The notes beneath the pieces were generated by a model. The model did not search any database, was not told where the DNA came from, and saw nothing but the letters and a program-made list of their open reading frames with translations. Positions 28,066 through 38,329 of a stretch of DNA of 64,000 nt are shown here, one piece after another. Source of the stretch: Saccharomycopsis crataegensis. Lineage: Eukaryota; Ascomycota; Saccharomycetes; Ascoideales; Saccharomycopsidaceae. Position 1 is the first letter of the stretch. Every line of letters begins with the position of its first letter. Where the stretch lies: contig NW_027043820.1 in the NCBI RefSeq assembly GCF_037102585.1, forward strand, positions 592,501-656,500. Direction: 5' to 3'. Both the position numbers and the translations under genes were made by a program.

Positions 28066-29505
28066 CTATCCCTGTCGTACGTTAATTTGAATTCCTCCAG
28101 TCTTCAACATTTCTTTGCCGCCAAACCGATCATAAGCATAAAGCCCTATCCCAATAAATGTTAAGCCAGAAAATTGAGAGGCAGATATCCACGCAAAATG
28201 ATTAGCCCACAACATTCCAACGGTAATTATCACAATCCGTTTGAGCAATGATGCCACAGAATATGTCACAGTAGGTAGAGATCCAAGAAGATGGAAAGCA
28301 AGCAAAGCTTGGCAGAAATGCGCTAGACCATTGAGACAAAGAAGCCCCCAAGGAATTTCAAAATTTTTGGTTGCCAAAGTCGACGTTTCAGATAATACTA
28401 TTCCATCATTAAGATTTTCAGTGAAAACTTTTGCTTGTGATAATTCACCAAGAATTTTAGGAAATTCCGAAAAGAGGAAAACCGGTAATGAAAGGGTTGC
28501 TCCAAACACCGAGCAATACAAAAGCACAGTAAGTTTATCCGGTCTAGAACTTGATTTATGAGATTTTGATGAATGGTTATTGGCTTCTGGCACCGATAAA
28601 TTACTATATGATTTCAATTTTTCCAATTCGGATCGCGATTTTTCTTCGAGTCTATTGAGGGTCACTGATGAATTATTATTGGATAACGGCAATAAATCGT
28701 GGGGTTTTGCCACTGAGGCCAAGGCAAGCAGTGCTGGATCGGTGGGACCTTGAAAAGTAACCACTCTTTTCCCATAAATGTTTTGCACCACAAAGACAAA
28801 ACAAGAAGCAAGGGCAAAGAAATATCCTTTGGTTTCGTCCAGTGAGAGCCCAGTGGTATGTCTAGAAGCGTTACTGGTGACAATAAGCATCACCCCCGCG
28901 GCAATTGGCAACAATGTGAGATAAGTAGTGTAAGGAAAACGAATGCCGTAATATAATTTATAAGTTAACACTATTAATAATGGATTGAGGGTTTTGATGC
29001 TGGAAGCAGTTGCCACGGGAATCAATGATGTAGCAGCATGACTCAAGAATTTACCCACGAATTGGAAAATTCCCATGGGGAACATTAATTTGGCATAATA
29101 GAGGGAAAGAATCATAAACCTATTGTCTTTTAGATTATCTGGGGTGGGAATGGATCCTTTGGGGAATTTTCGGTGAATCGCAGGAAACTCATATACGATT
29201 CTTGTGGTCAAGCAACACAACAATGCTGCCGAAAAGAACTGACATTGAGATAATGTCAAAGGGTATGGAAAACCAGTGAGAATGGCTTTTGATAGTTGAG
29301 AAGTCAATGAAGAGATACCATACCACAAAAGGCACAAGATCACCACCCGAGCAGAAACTGATAACTTACGAGTCGATGTTTGTAAGTTATCCATGGATAT
29401 GATTTCAGGGGCAAGTGTCCTATTCAATAACTTTTCACAAGAGCTGGTAGTTTTTTGCCTCTGGTAGTCATTCAAATGAAAGCTATTACTGCTGAATATA
29501 CTCAT
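28066..29505 (-). CDS. SLY41: Sly41-type triose-phosphate-translocator-family membrane protein
   Basis: Drug/metabolite-transporter superfamily, TPT subfamily; baker's yeast Sly41 is an ER-Golgi protein found as a multicopy suppressor of Ypt1 loss. The 479-residue product has about ten hydrophobic segments, the conserved SLTSQLSKAILTGFPYPLTL, KFLSHAATSLIPVATASSIK followed by LNPLLIVL, GYFFALASCFVFVVQNIYGK, and a C-terminal LKRIVIITVGMLWANHF. A Ser/Lys-rich hydrophilic loop of about 90 residues (near 240-330) separates the two halves and holds one of two CTG codons in the gene. The ATG at 29505 is the first in frame. The siderophore transporter gene lies upstream on the same strand. Confidence 0.87.
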   Translation of the reverse strand: MSIFSSNSFHLNDYQRQKTTSSCEKLLNRTLAPEIISMDNLQTSTRKLSVSARVVILCLLWYGISSLTSQLSKAILTGFPYPLTLSQCQFFSAALLCCLTTRIVYEFPAIHRKFPKGSIPTPDNLKDNRFMILSLYYAKLMFPMGIFQFVGKFLSHAATSLIPVATASSIKTLNPLLIVLTYKLYYGIRFPYTTYLTLLPIAAGVMLIVTSNASRHTTGLSLDETKGYFFALASCFVFVVQNIYGKRVVTFQGPTDPALLALASVAKPHDLLPLSNNNSSVTLNRLEEKSRSELEKLKSYSNLSVPEANNHSSKSHKSSSRPDKLTVLLYCSVFGATLSLPVFLFSEFPKILGELSQAKVFTENLNDGIVLSETSTLATKNFEIPWGLLCLNGLAHFCQALLAFHLLGSLPTVTYSVASLLKRIVIITVGMLWANHFAWISASQFSGLTFIGIGLYAYDRFGGKEMLKTGGIQINVRQG

Positions 29506-29912
29506 ATACTAAACAATATAATAAGTGAGTCGAGCACCAGTGGAATTATCCCCAAGTGGCATTTTGTTGGGAGTGACGTATACCAGCAGTTTGGGTCACA
29601 TGGTGATATGCCATTAAACCACAACAGCTTTGTTGACCCAATGATGTTTGAACGAGAATTTTACTTATGCCTTTGATTGACATAAATGGTAAATAGTAGT
29701 TTATTATATCTTTAAAGAAAAAAGAAGAAGAAAAAAATGATGAAAATTGCAGTTTTTGTGTATCCAGCAGTAATCGCTTATCATGGTATGGTATAAATTT
29801 AAGAGACAGGAATGGTGGAAATTAGAAAGGGCGCAAATGAAAACAAATCTAAGATGAGAAGGAGCTATAAGAGCAAGAAAATAAATAAATAAATAAATAA
29901 ACAGGATAACGT
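29506..29912. other. Spacer between transporter gene and SLY41
   Basis: 407 bp between two minus-strand genes; holds a short AAAT repeat near 29880-29902. Presumed terminator of the transporter and promoter of SLY41; no further gene. Confidence 0.55.
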
Positions 29913-31775
29913 TTAGTACAATGGTTTATTGAAGAAATCAGCAATCTTATCCAAAATGCTTTTTTTGGACCCATCTTCATTGACTTGGTAACTCTCCTTT
30001 TGTTCACCTTCGACACAGTTTTGTTGGTCCCCCAAGTAGAAGTTAGACTGGAAAACAACACCAATCAACATAATTGAGCTGACACCAACACCCATACAGA
30101 ATAAAACGTGGTTGACTTCTTGGTAGGCTTTGATGGCTCCCAATCTGTTAGCTGATCCCCAAGGTTCGGCATGGATGTCACTAACAGATTCAAAAAACTC
30201 GGTAGCCTTAGTTGCATCTGGAACGTATTTTAGCAAAGCTCCAGGCATCTTGGAGTTCCAAATTGCGGCGGTGATAGCAGTACCGATGGCAGCACCAATC
30301 AGAGAATATAATGATAACACCGAGATGGTAGCCGCCATATCTTGATGAGGAACCGCAGCTTGAGCAGCAATTTGAGTACCCATGACATTGGCAGCGTCAC
30401 CAAAACTGGTGATGATCAAACCAGCAATAAGTACCCCGATACCAGGACTCTCTGCATACGTGCCGGCCTTAACATAAAGCCCCATACCGATCAATTTGAT
30501 ACAAATACCAACGACTTGGAAAACTTTGTAACGATGGAAGATTCTGAAAACGATACCCCAAACGATACCGAAGAAACAAAGTCCCATAGTAACGGTATTG
30601 GAGAAGTAAACCCAGTCTTGGGTAGACAAGTCGAGGACAACCATGGTGTAAGAGGTGAAGTAAAGCAAGGGGAAGTAGCCACCCAATTGATAAATGAAGT
30701 CGATAATAACACAACAAATGAAAGTACGGTTGAACAATACTCTTTTTGGTAACAATGGGAACGGGGCAATCCAGATTTCGTAGATTACATACATGATAAT
30801 AAGCACCCCACCAACAACTTCCATGGCGATCATGGAAGGATTAGACCAGCCGCCTACAGCATAGGGGTAAAGAGAACATGGAAGCAATATCAAAGAGAAT
30901 CCAAAACCGATAAGAAGAAGACCAATAGCATCTATTTCAATGAGGGCTTCCTCAATAAGTGCACACCAAGCCTTGAAAGATGATTTTTGAGACTCAGCCA
31001 CTGTTCTTTTCTTTTCGAGGAATGGATCAGAGCCAATCGGGATCTTGTTCTGGGAATTGGCTTTGTGATCCAACCAGTACATGATCATAACTGCGGGAAT
31101 AAGAGCCACTGGGGTGATAATAGTGAACATACCGTAACCCCAACGCCAGTTAGTAGCGACGATTTGCTCAACAATGTAACCAGAGACCCAAGTGGTAACC
31201 AAGTAAGGCATGGCCAAAATAGAAAGCATGAAAGATCTCCATTTCAAAGAGATCATATCACCAACAACAATGGAGTTCATAAGATCGATACCAGACTGGC
31301 CAATGGAAATGAATACTGAGCCAATAACATAAGCTGAAATGTTAGGAGAACAAGCGGTTACGATGAAGCCAATAACATAAAGAACAATAACGACGATGTA
31401 AGTAGTTGGTCTGGAAGTGAAATCCGCGATTTTAGCAATGAAAGGTTTACAGACAGCACTAATGACAGAGTTGGCAATTGTCAAAGTAGACAACATTGAG
31501 TGACGGCCAAAAGAGGAAGTAGCATAAGGTTGATAGTTATAGGTGGTAGAATTATCTAAAGTAGCCACCCATGCGGTCAAAAATATAGAAAGCCCAAAAA
31601 TCCAGAGATAGGTGCGGCTCAGACTGGACTTGACTGCCTCAATTCTTGTAACCCCTCTGGTTTTGACAACATCATCGGTTTTTTCTTTATAGAAATCTTC
31701 CTCTGACATCAAATTTTCCGGATCATAGGATCTTTTGATATCATTGGCGGTAGAGACACCTTGTTCTTCGGACAT
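29913..31775 (-). CDS. ARN/SIT1-type siderophore-iron transporter (MFS)
   Basis: A 620-residue major-facilitator protein with about 14 membrane spans. Family-typical segments are TAWVATLDNSTTYNYQPYA in span 1, FIAKIADFTSRPTTYIVVIV in the first cytoplasmic loop, VIGSVFISIGQSGIDLMNSI, and TQIAAQAAVPHQDMAATISV in the late spans. Relatives (Arn1-4, Gex) import ferric siderophores by proton symport or export glutathione; the particular substrate is not deducible. The N-terminus is acidic and the C-terminal tail Lys/Ser-rich. The 1.8-kb upstream region is shared with UGA2; I looked for strong iron-factor sites and saw only scattered GATAA words. Confidence 0.85.
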   Translation of the reverse strand: MSEEQGVSTANDIKRSYDPENLMSEEDFYKEKTDDVVKTRGVTRIEAVKSSLSRTYLWIFGLSIFLTAWVATLDNSTTYNYQPYATSSFGRHSMLSTLTIANSVISAVCKPFIAKIADFTSRPTTYIVVIVLYVIGFIVTACSPNISAYVIGSVFISIGQSGIDLMNSIVVGDMISLKWRSFMLSILAMPYLVTTWVSGYIVEQIVATNWRWGYGMFTIITPVALIPAVMIMYWLDHKANSQNKIPIGSDPFLEKKRTVAESQKSSFKAWCALIEEALIEIDAIGLLLIGFGFSLILLPCSLYPYAVGGWSNPSMIAMEVVGGVLIIMYVIYEIWIAPFPLLPKRVLFNRTFICCVIIDFIYQLGGYFPLLYFTSYTMVVLDLSTQDWVYFSNTVTMGLCFFGIVWGIVFRIFHRYKVFQVVGICIKLIGMGLYVKAGTYAESPGIGVLIAGLIITSFGDAANVMGTQIAAQAAVPHQDMAATISVLSLYSLIGAAIGTAITAAIWNSKMPGALLKYVPDATKATEFFESVSDIHAEPWGSANRLGAIKAYQEVNHVLFCMGVGVSSIMLIGVVFQSNFYLGDQQNCVEGEQKESYQVNEDGSKKSILDKIADFFNKPLY

Positions 31776-33605
31776 CTTTTTTATTTGTGTCTAAAAGTGT
31801 CCAAAAGGATTGTTGTAATGAGAGCGCTATATGTTGAAAAAAAAAAAACAACCCCCTCAGTTCTATGGAAGGAAATTGTGAATTTATATCCTAAATATTA
31901 TTATCCATAATATTATTCTTTAGTTTCTTCTTCTTCTGCAAAAGACACCCCTGTGTCACATTGTGTGATTGATTGTAAAAAAAATTTTTAATATATATGA
32001 GGTATTTCTTCTGCATGTCAAAGCAAAGTCTGCCTCTACAGCCAGATGCTCTATTGAAGTTTGATACCCTTTCTAAGGGTGAGACAATAAGGTCTTCGAT
32101 ATTATCTCAGTGTTTATAACGGTTATTGTTATAATAAGGCTCTATAAGCCAAGAAGTTGATAACTTCGAGCAAGAATATTGGATAATTTCTAGCATATTT
32201 TCCCATCTCTTCCAGAGTAGTTTGTAAAGTATATTTCTTTATTCTTTTATTCTCCACTGAAGCGTATTCCATAAAGAGAAAGTTGCGTATTTTACCTCAC
32301 AAGGAAATGAGATATTTACGATTTGCACGGGGTCCCGATTAAATCCAAGATCATCGCTTTCTTGGTGGTAGTTGCGACAGCCAACGAAAACAAGAGAAAT
32401 ATTCTATTATATAGATGAAACACGAAACAAAATTGGTCAGGCCACCCAATACGGTGTATCGTCTTTATTACTCCATTAGTGAAAACCTGTCAATGCTTGC
32501 GGGATTTTAAGAATTATAATCGTTCACAGATCATCAAAGCCCGAAACTTTTGATAGGCAATGCAATTTTTTTCTTTTGTTTTTTTGTTTGTTTGTTTTTT
32601 TCGGTCAGGCACTCTTTCGACAGACTTTTACCAATTGAAATGTTTGTTCTCACCTTCATCACTCACCATATTCATATTATTTCTAATTTTTTGGGCTTCA
32701 ATAAGCTGAAATAAAGCATTTTGCACGCAACAATTGAAGGACCCTTCGTACTCGGTTTTTCTTCTGGCCACCATTACCATCTAAGAATAGCTATAGACTG
32801 TTTCATAATAATCTATAGGGAGCAAGAAACATTCACAATGGCTGTGGAGTATGAATGAATGAAATGTATAGTAATGAGTCACAGAGGTTCTTTCCAAATA
32901 ACATGCAAACCGGGCACATTAGGGCTCTTTCTAATAGGTAAAATAAAATACTATAACCTTCCTGCATCAAAAAATCACATTCCTTGCATTAGGGACTAAT
33001 CATGTCACCGGAAAAAAGCAAACAATCTCAATAATCACGATTATTGAGGAAAAAAGGTGCAGTTTGTGTTTGTTTGAAGAGCAGGAAGGCTACACACGAA
33101 TATTGAAGAAAAAGAAGCCTTTGAACATTGGAGATATTGTTTCATTTCATCATATAAAAGTGTAGCCCAATACAAATAGACATTTCCATGGTGCATCCAA
33201 TTGCGTGCGCTATATACCCTGATAATTCAGTAATATTTGCCAAGTAGTATGTCACAACAATGTGTATAAGTTTGGCTGTTCCCAATCGGCGGATCTTTCA
33301 ACATCAGTGCCCTCGTGACTGCCCCACCACATCCGATTGCCCCGCGTTTTCATCTTTCTTTTGTATTTTCAATCTTCTGTAACACGTTCTTCCTTGTCTT
33401 ATTACGATATTCATATCATATTGCTCCGATAACGCAGAATCAACCAACACCGTCTCCTCCCTATTGTTGATAAGACTTTGCCTATCTTTGATAAGATAAT
33501 TCCCTATCTCGTACTATCGCCTATATCTAAAAAGGGAAGTACCCGCACGCACCCACAACAGGATCATTACTCATAAGAAAAAAAAAAACCCAATATTTAA
33601 ACAAA
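31776..33605. promoter_or_regulatory. Long divergent promoter of transporter and UGA2 (1.8 kb)
   Basis: No gene recognised. GATAAG boxes at 33469-33474 and 33490-33495 (the second overlapping GATAAT) lie about 110-140 bp before UGA2; GATA factors control nitrogen-catabolic genes. A CGGCGG word lies near 33288. Poly-A tracts lie just before each start. Confidence 0.5.
33469..33500. promoter_or_regulatory. GATA-factor site cluster upstream of UGA2
   Basis: GATAAG at 33469, GATAAG at 33490 and GATAAT at 33495, all on the plus strand. In baker's yeast, GABA genes are controlled by Gln3/Gat1 at such sites. Confidence 0.5.
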
Positions 33606-35171
33606 ATGATCCGTGCAAGAATCCTCACTTCAACCTCGTCTTGCTATTTTAGGTCAGTTTCCATTCGTCAACTCTCTGTGAAAACAATGTCCTCCACAAT
33701 TTCTTTAAAAAACTCATCACTTCTTCAAACCCAGGCCCTTATTAATGGGGAGTTTGTCAATGGCTCAGTGGCTGCTGGTGAAACTACCTTCGAAGTGCAA
33801 AACCCTGCTACTAATGAACATCTCATATCAATAACCAACACCAACAATAAGGATTTCCAGACTGCAATCAATGCGGCCAGCGCTGCTTTCACCGGGTTCC
33901 GTAAAACCACGGCCCGTGCTAGATCAAACTTACTTTACAACCTTTACGAACTTGTCCTTGAGAATAAAGAAGATTTGGCAAAAATCATCACGTTGGAAAA
34001 CGGGAAATCTTACACTGATAGTTTGGGAGAAGTGGCTTACGCTGCTTCTTTCTTGCAGTGGTTCGCTGAGGAAGCTCCTCGAGTGAATGGCGACATCATC
34101 CCTTCCGTCAACCCTGCTAACAGGGTCTTGACCATTAAACAACCTTTGGGTGTATGCGGGGTCTTAACTCCTTGGAACTTTCCTGCTGCCATGATCACTC
34201 GTAAATTAGGAGCTCTTTTAGCTGCCGGTAACACTGCCGTCATCAAACCTGCCGCCGAAACCCCATTGACCGCGTTGGCCATTGGTAAACTTGTCATCGA
34301 TGCTGGGTTTCCTAAAGGGGTGGTCAATATTGTTCCAACTTCTCATAAAAACACTCCAGCCGCTGGAGAATTCATTTGTGAACACCCGGTAGTCAAGAAA
34401 GTTTCATTCACTGGTTCTACTGCGGTTGGCAAGCTTCTTGCTCGTCAATCTGCATCCACAATGAAGAAACTCTCATTTGAACTTGGGGGTAATGCTCCGT
34501 TCATTGTTTTCGACGATGCGGACCTCAAAAAAGCCATCCCTGGGGTGATTGCCTCGAAATTCCGTCAATCTGGTCAAACTTGCGTTTGTGCCAACCGTAT
34601 TTTTGTCCATGAAGCTATTTACGACGAATTCGCTGCCAAACTTGTCGAAGAAGTATCGAAATTCAAACTTGGCCATGGGCTTGTTGAAGGAGTCACTCAT
34701 GGTCCATTAATCCATGAAAGATCCCTTAATAAGATCAATTCTCTTGTCCATGATGCCAAGTCTAAAGATGCCAAAGTGTTGATTGGTGGCTCCCCAGCTA
34801 CATCCCTTGGTCCATTTTTCTACCATCCAACGGTTCTTGGAGACGTCACTCCAAAAATGGATATCTTCAATGAAGAAATCTTTGGGCCGGTTGCATCACT
34901 TGTCAAATTCAAGACTGATGAGGAAGTTATCGCGTTAGCCAACGATACATCGGTTGGACTTGCCGGTTATTTCTACTCCGAAGATATCTCGCGTATTTTC
35001 AATGTCGCCGAGTCTTTAGAAGTGGGCATGGTTGGTGCTAACACTGGTGCCATCAGTGAAGCTAGTGTGCCTTTTGGAGGTATCAAGGAATCTGGGTTAG
35101 GTAGAGAGGGTAGTATGTATGGTATTCATGATTGGTTGAACATCAAAACTATTGTTATTGGTAATATTTGA
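33606..35171 (+). CDS. UGA2: Succinate-semialdehyde dehydrogenase (NAD(P)+)
   Basis: Oxidises succinate semialdehyde to succinate, the last step of GABA catabolism. The 521-residue aldehyde dehydrogenase has PWNFPAAMITRKLGALLAAG, the GSTAVGKLLA cofactor turn, the general-base Glu in FELGGNAPFIVF, the catalytic Cys in RQSGQTCVCANRIF, and the terminal VPFGGIKESGLGREGS motif that is typical of SSADHs. The first 27 residues are Arg/Ser-rich with no acidic residues (mitochondrial-like), and a second in-frame ATG at 33687 would make a protein without this leader. Two GATAAG boxes upstream fit nitrogen control. I saw no CTG codon here. Confidence 0.9.
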   Translation: MIRARILTSTSSCYFRSVSIRQLSVKTMSSTISLKNSSLLQTQALINGEFVNGSVAAGETTFEVQNPATNEHLISITNTNNKDFQTAINAASAAFTGFRKTTARARSNLLYNLYELVLENKEDLAKIITLENGKSYTDSLGEVAYAASFLQWFAEEAPRVNGDIIPSVNPANRVLTIKQPLGVCGVLTPWNFPAAMITRKLGALLAAGNTAVIKPAAETPLTALAIGKLVIDAGFPKGVVNIVPTSHKNTPAAGEFICEHPVVKKVSFTGSTAVGKLLARQSASTMKKLSFELGGNAPFIVFDDADLKKAIPGVIASKFRQSGQTCVCANRIFVHEAIYDEFAAKLVEEVSKFKLGHGLVEGVTHGPLIHERSLNKINSLVHDAKSKDAKVLIGGSPATSLGPFFYHPTVLGDVTPKMDIFNEEIFGPVASLVKFKTDEEVIALANDTSVGLAGYFYSEDISRIFNVAESLEVGMVGANTGAISEASVPFGGIKESGLGREGSMYGIHDWLNIKTIVIGNI

Positions 35172-36188
35172 AGTTTTCGTATAAGGTTTTGCTCTATTAT
35201 TTTGCTGTCATTTCATATTCTTTTTTGTGTATTTATTTGCTTTTAAAACGAAGTTTATATGATTTAAAGTTTGATATTTTAGTGTGGTATGAAATGACGC
35301 TTATTATCTTTCAATAATAATAGCTTGTAAATGGGGCTGAAGATACAGAGTAGCTTCTGGTGTAACAATAATTTGAAATGCACCACTATTTAAAAGCTAT
35401 TTGGATTCCATGTGCTGTTACAGGGTGAGAGCTGCGAAACCAAAAGCAAATATCCTCACACCACTAAGCACAACACCATATTACACAGTAATTACTACCT
35501 TCACACATATGATTTGCAAAAATTACGGCGATCTGTAACGGTTACTTTGCGACAATTCTTAATGAGATTCTAATATATATGGATATTTGATATCATTAAT
35601 CAGGCTGGAACGTAAAACATGAAAACAAAATCTGGAAAGTTAAGAGAATAAAAAGAGGCACTAATTTAACAATAGGGAGAATAAGTTGAAACAAAATGGC
35701 CTTGGCTTATTATCTTCAATGACACCTGCCCGGAAATACTCATAGTCGTGAGTCCGCTCCGGTAGAAATTCCATATACCATCAACACGGGTTCTAGTCAC
35801 AACAGCTAGGTTACCCGGATATGTGACGTAGTTTCATGCGGGTACCATCATTACGGTTTATTACGTTCAAATTTCCTTAAGAATAAAACAATCAGTTTTT
35901 TGAAAGAATAGTGACTTTTAACTAGTGTAATGACAATATATGATTTGAATGAGCTGCATTTACTTGCCATAGTACTATATGACGATTTTTTTCAAATATA
36001 TTGCGCTCAAAATTGGTGTTCAACAGCGAGTTTGTAGAGCTAGATATTACCATGAGTAGTTAATCATCATTTCGCTTCAGGTCCTGTTAAGTTCTGGAAA
36101 CTATGATATTTGTTTTGGCGAATAATTAGCCAGAGAACTTTCTATGACGGAACCTTTCGAAACTATGAAGGTACAGCGAATATCAAAA
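35172..36188. other. Gene-poor AT-rich region after UGA2
   Basis: About 1 kb without a convincing reading frame. A short GC-richer patch (35725-35850) holds several CCGG words. It marks the start of the gene-poor block. Confidence 0.5.
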
Positions 36189-36545
36189 ATGCATTTCTCC
36201 CACATCTTACAATTCATTATCCTTTCCTTAGTTGCTAAATCCCACCCACTTGGACCCTTAGAAATCTAAGATGGTTCAGTGGTCAATGATCAAGATAGTT
36301 TAGTGACCGATTATCAAGGTATTCTCACCAAAGGACTGTATGTTACTCCTATCTCAAAAGTACCTGCTCATCACGGACGTACCTTTTCCGAAGTTAGAGA
36401 AACTGTCAATAATTCTTCTTCAATCCACAAACCCCTGAGCCGTGCCTTCCAACCCACACAATTGCAATATTTGCAGTGCAATTATAATTATTCTTATTTT
36501 TTTTTGTTATTTTTATCTTTACTTGTCTCTTTTTTGCTTTTATAG
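36189..36545 (+). pseudogene. Broken paralogue of the secreted protein gene at 37583
   Basis: The frame starts MHFSHILQFIILSLVAKSHP, continues LGPLEI, then stops (TAA at 36267). This matches the start of the intact gene downstream (MRLSKILQIAVLSMLTQSYP, then LGSLEG). The same frame continues for about 90 codons after the stop without interruption and ends in a Leu/Phe-rich tail at 36545. It therefore looks like a signal-peptide gene disabled by an early stop, and its C-terminal part has diverged strongly or been replaced. Confidence 0.6.
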
Positions 36546-37582
36546 AGCACTAATATAGAACATGACTTCAGTTAACTCTTTTCCAGTTTCAATTTTTTTT
36601 CTATTGGAGACTTTTCAGATTTTGCTCACTGTAACTGTTCACATATATTGTGTGGATCGAAACTGACTCTACTGGCTATGGTGATATTGAAAAACAAAAA
36701 CAGTTATATGTTAAAGTACTTGATAATCATTGAATGATTAATAGTACTATCATTTGTTTGAAATTAATGGGCTATTCGTGGGGAAATATCATTTCATCAG
36801 CAGTAACACTGGCTCAAGATTTGTAGTATTACCTAATAGATCTAGTATATCATGATCATATATATTCTACCCAATGAGAAGGGATCGAGTTTTAACCAGA
36901 ATATAAGTATATAATGAAAGATTAAACGCCTATTTTGCTTCCATGAGAAAGCTATATAAGTAAAAAAAAAGAAAAAAGGAACTGGTGCAGGTTGAAAGGG
37001 ACAAGAGAAAATGATGTTGTCAAGAGATTGGAAAATTTTTATTCTCTTTTGCTGTTAGATTCTGTATTATCTAATTGAAAATGCAGAGAGTATCACTAAA
37101 ACAATGGTTCCTTCAGTAATAACTTTCAAAAGTAGAAAAAATGGAAACAATAGACTTCAGAAATTTTGCTCAAAAGAGCCAAGCGTTCCTGCATGCCAAC
37201 TTAACAACTAGATAGGGATACGCCATGCCTGTAATGGCGGTTGGTCGTCTTTATTCCTCTTTTTAATAATTGATTTATAATTTGCCCAATACACTTTCCA
37301 AATATTTTAGTGTGTATTTGAAGATAAAAATTCAGAAAACTACCTACGAACGCTGGGGGAGGGAGGTACGGTATTATATGCAGGATATATTGTAAATAAT
37401 CCTATCCATGGTAGCACAACATATTTTTTTAAAAAAGTGGACCAATTGAACATAGTTAAAAAAAAAAAGTTTAGTTGATTATTCTAATCACTCAATATAT
37501 AAATGATAGCAACATAGCTTCAATTTTTGCAATATTTCATATGTATTGGAAATACTATATGATTCTCATTTTAACTGCAAAG
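36546..37582. other. Intergenic, upstream of secreted protein gene
   Basis: AT-rich, with poly-A runs and scattered short frames. No gene recognised. Confidence 0.5.
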
Positions 37583-38329
37583 ATGCGTCTATCCAAGATC
37601 TTACAAATCGCAGTTCTTTCTATGCTTACCCAATCCTACCCTCTTGGATCGTTGGAAGGCAAGGGAGATCAGGGAGATTTTGCCAAATGTGAAGACCAAT
37701 TTTGTGATTCTCATATGCTGACTCATACATCAGCAAGAACCCGAATCACCAAACCAACAACTTCTAAATCTATAGCAGCGTATGCAACTTATAGTGCTCT
37801 GGAAACTCCTGTTATTACTGCAATTGGTCAAGAAGCCAATGCTCAAATGATTCTTGCTAAAAAGGCAAACGATGGAGAAGTCTGGAGAAACCCCATCCAG
37901 TATTCTAAATTAAGTTACAATGAAGAAAGTCCCGCAGCTACAATTTCTAGACAACATGCTTCTGATGGCTCAACTAGAACCGTTCTGGTTGATGAACTTG
38001 TCACAAATTCTAAAGTTGCTAGATCATTCATGCACGGTATTGAGTTTGTTGGCGAGTTAGCTGGTGCTGGGGCCGCCCTTGATGCTTTTATGGATGACTT
38101 TGACAACGGCTCTTCTACCTCCTCCTCCTCTTCCTCTTCCTCTTCTTCAGCATACACCTCCTCAAGCACTTGTTCTCCGACACTCAATACATTGTGTCCG
38201 GTTGGTGATGGCACTTATAGAGACAGTAGAGGTGACATCTACAATTCTGTTGGTGTGTTGATCAGCTCTGCCACTGTCACTGCTATTGCCACTGTCACTG
38301 TACTTAGGATTTCAACTGCTACTGCTTAA
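37583..38329 (+). CDS. Small secreted or surface protein, unknown function
   Basis: The preferred start is the ATG at 37583, giving 248 residues, because the broken paralogue at 36189 begins at the same point; in-frame ATGs also exist at 37541 and 37559. The N-terminus is a clear signal peptide ending near SYPLGS. The mature part has a CEDQFC pair, a central globular-looking segment, an Asp-rich turn followed by a Ser run (about 38110-38160) coded by TCC/TCT, and a late Cys pair (TCSPTLNTLC). The Val/Thr/Ala-rich C-terminus is moderately hydrophobic; it could be a weak GPI signal, but an Arg near its end argues against this. I know no family for it. Confidence 0.65.
   Translation: MRLSKILQIAVLSMLTQSYPLGSLEGKGDQGDFAKCEDQFCDSHMLTHTSARTRITKPTTSKSIAAYATYSALETPVITAIGQEANAQMILAKKANDGEVWRNPIQYSKLSYNEESPAATISRQHASDGSTRTVLVDELVTNSKVARSFMHGIEFVGELAGAGAALDAFMDDFDNGSSTSSSSSSSSSSAYTSSSTCSPTLNTLCPVGDGTYRDSRGDIYNSVGVLISSATVTAIATVTVLRISTATA

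Noticed and set aside
37541-37582. Upstream ATGs for the secreted protein gene
   Set aside because: They would bury the signal peptide; the broken paralogue begins at the position of the ATG at 37583.
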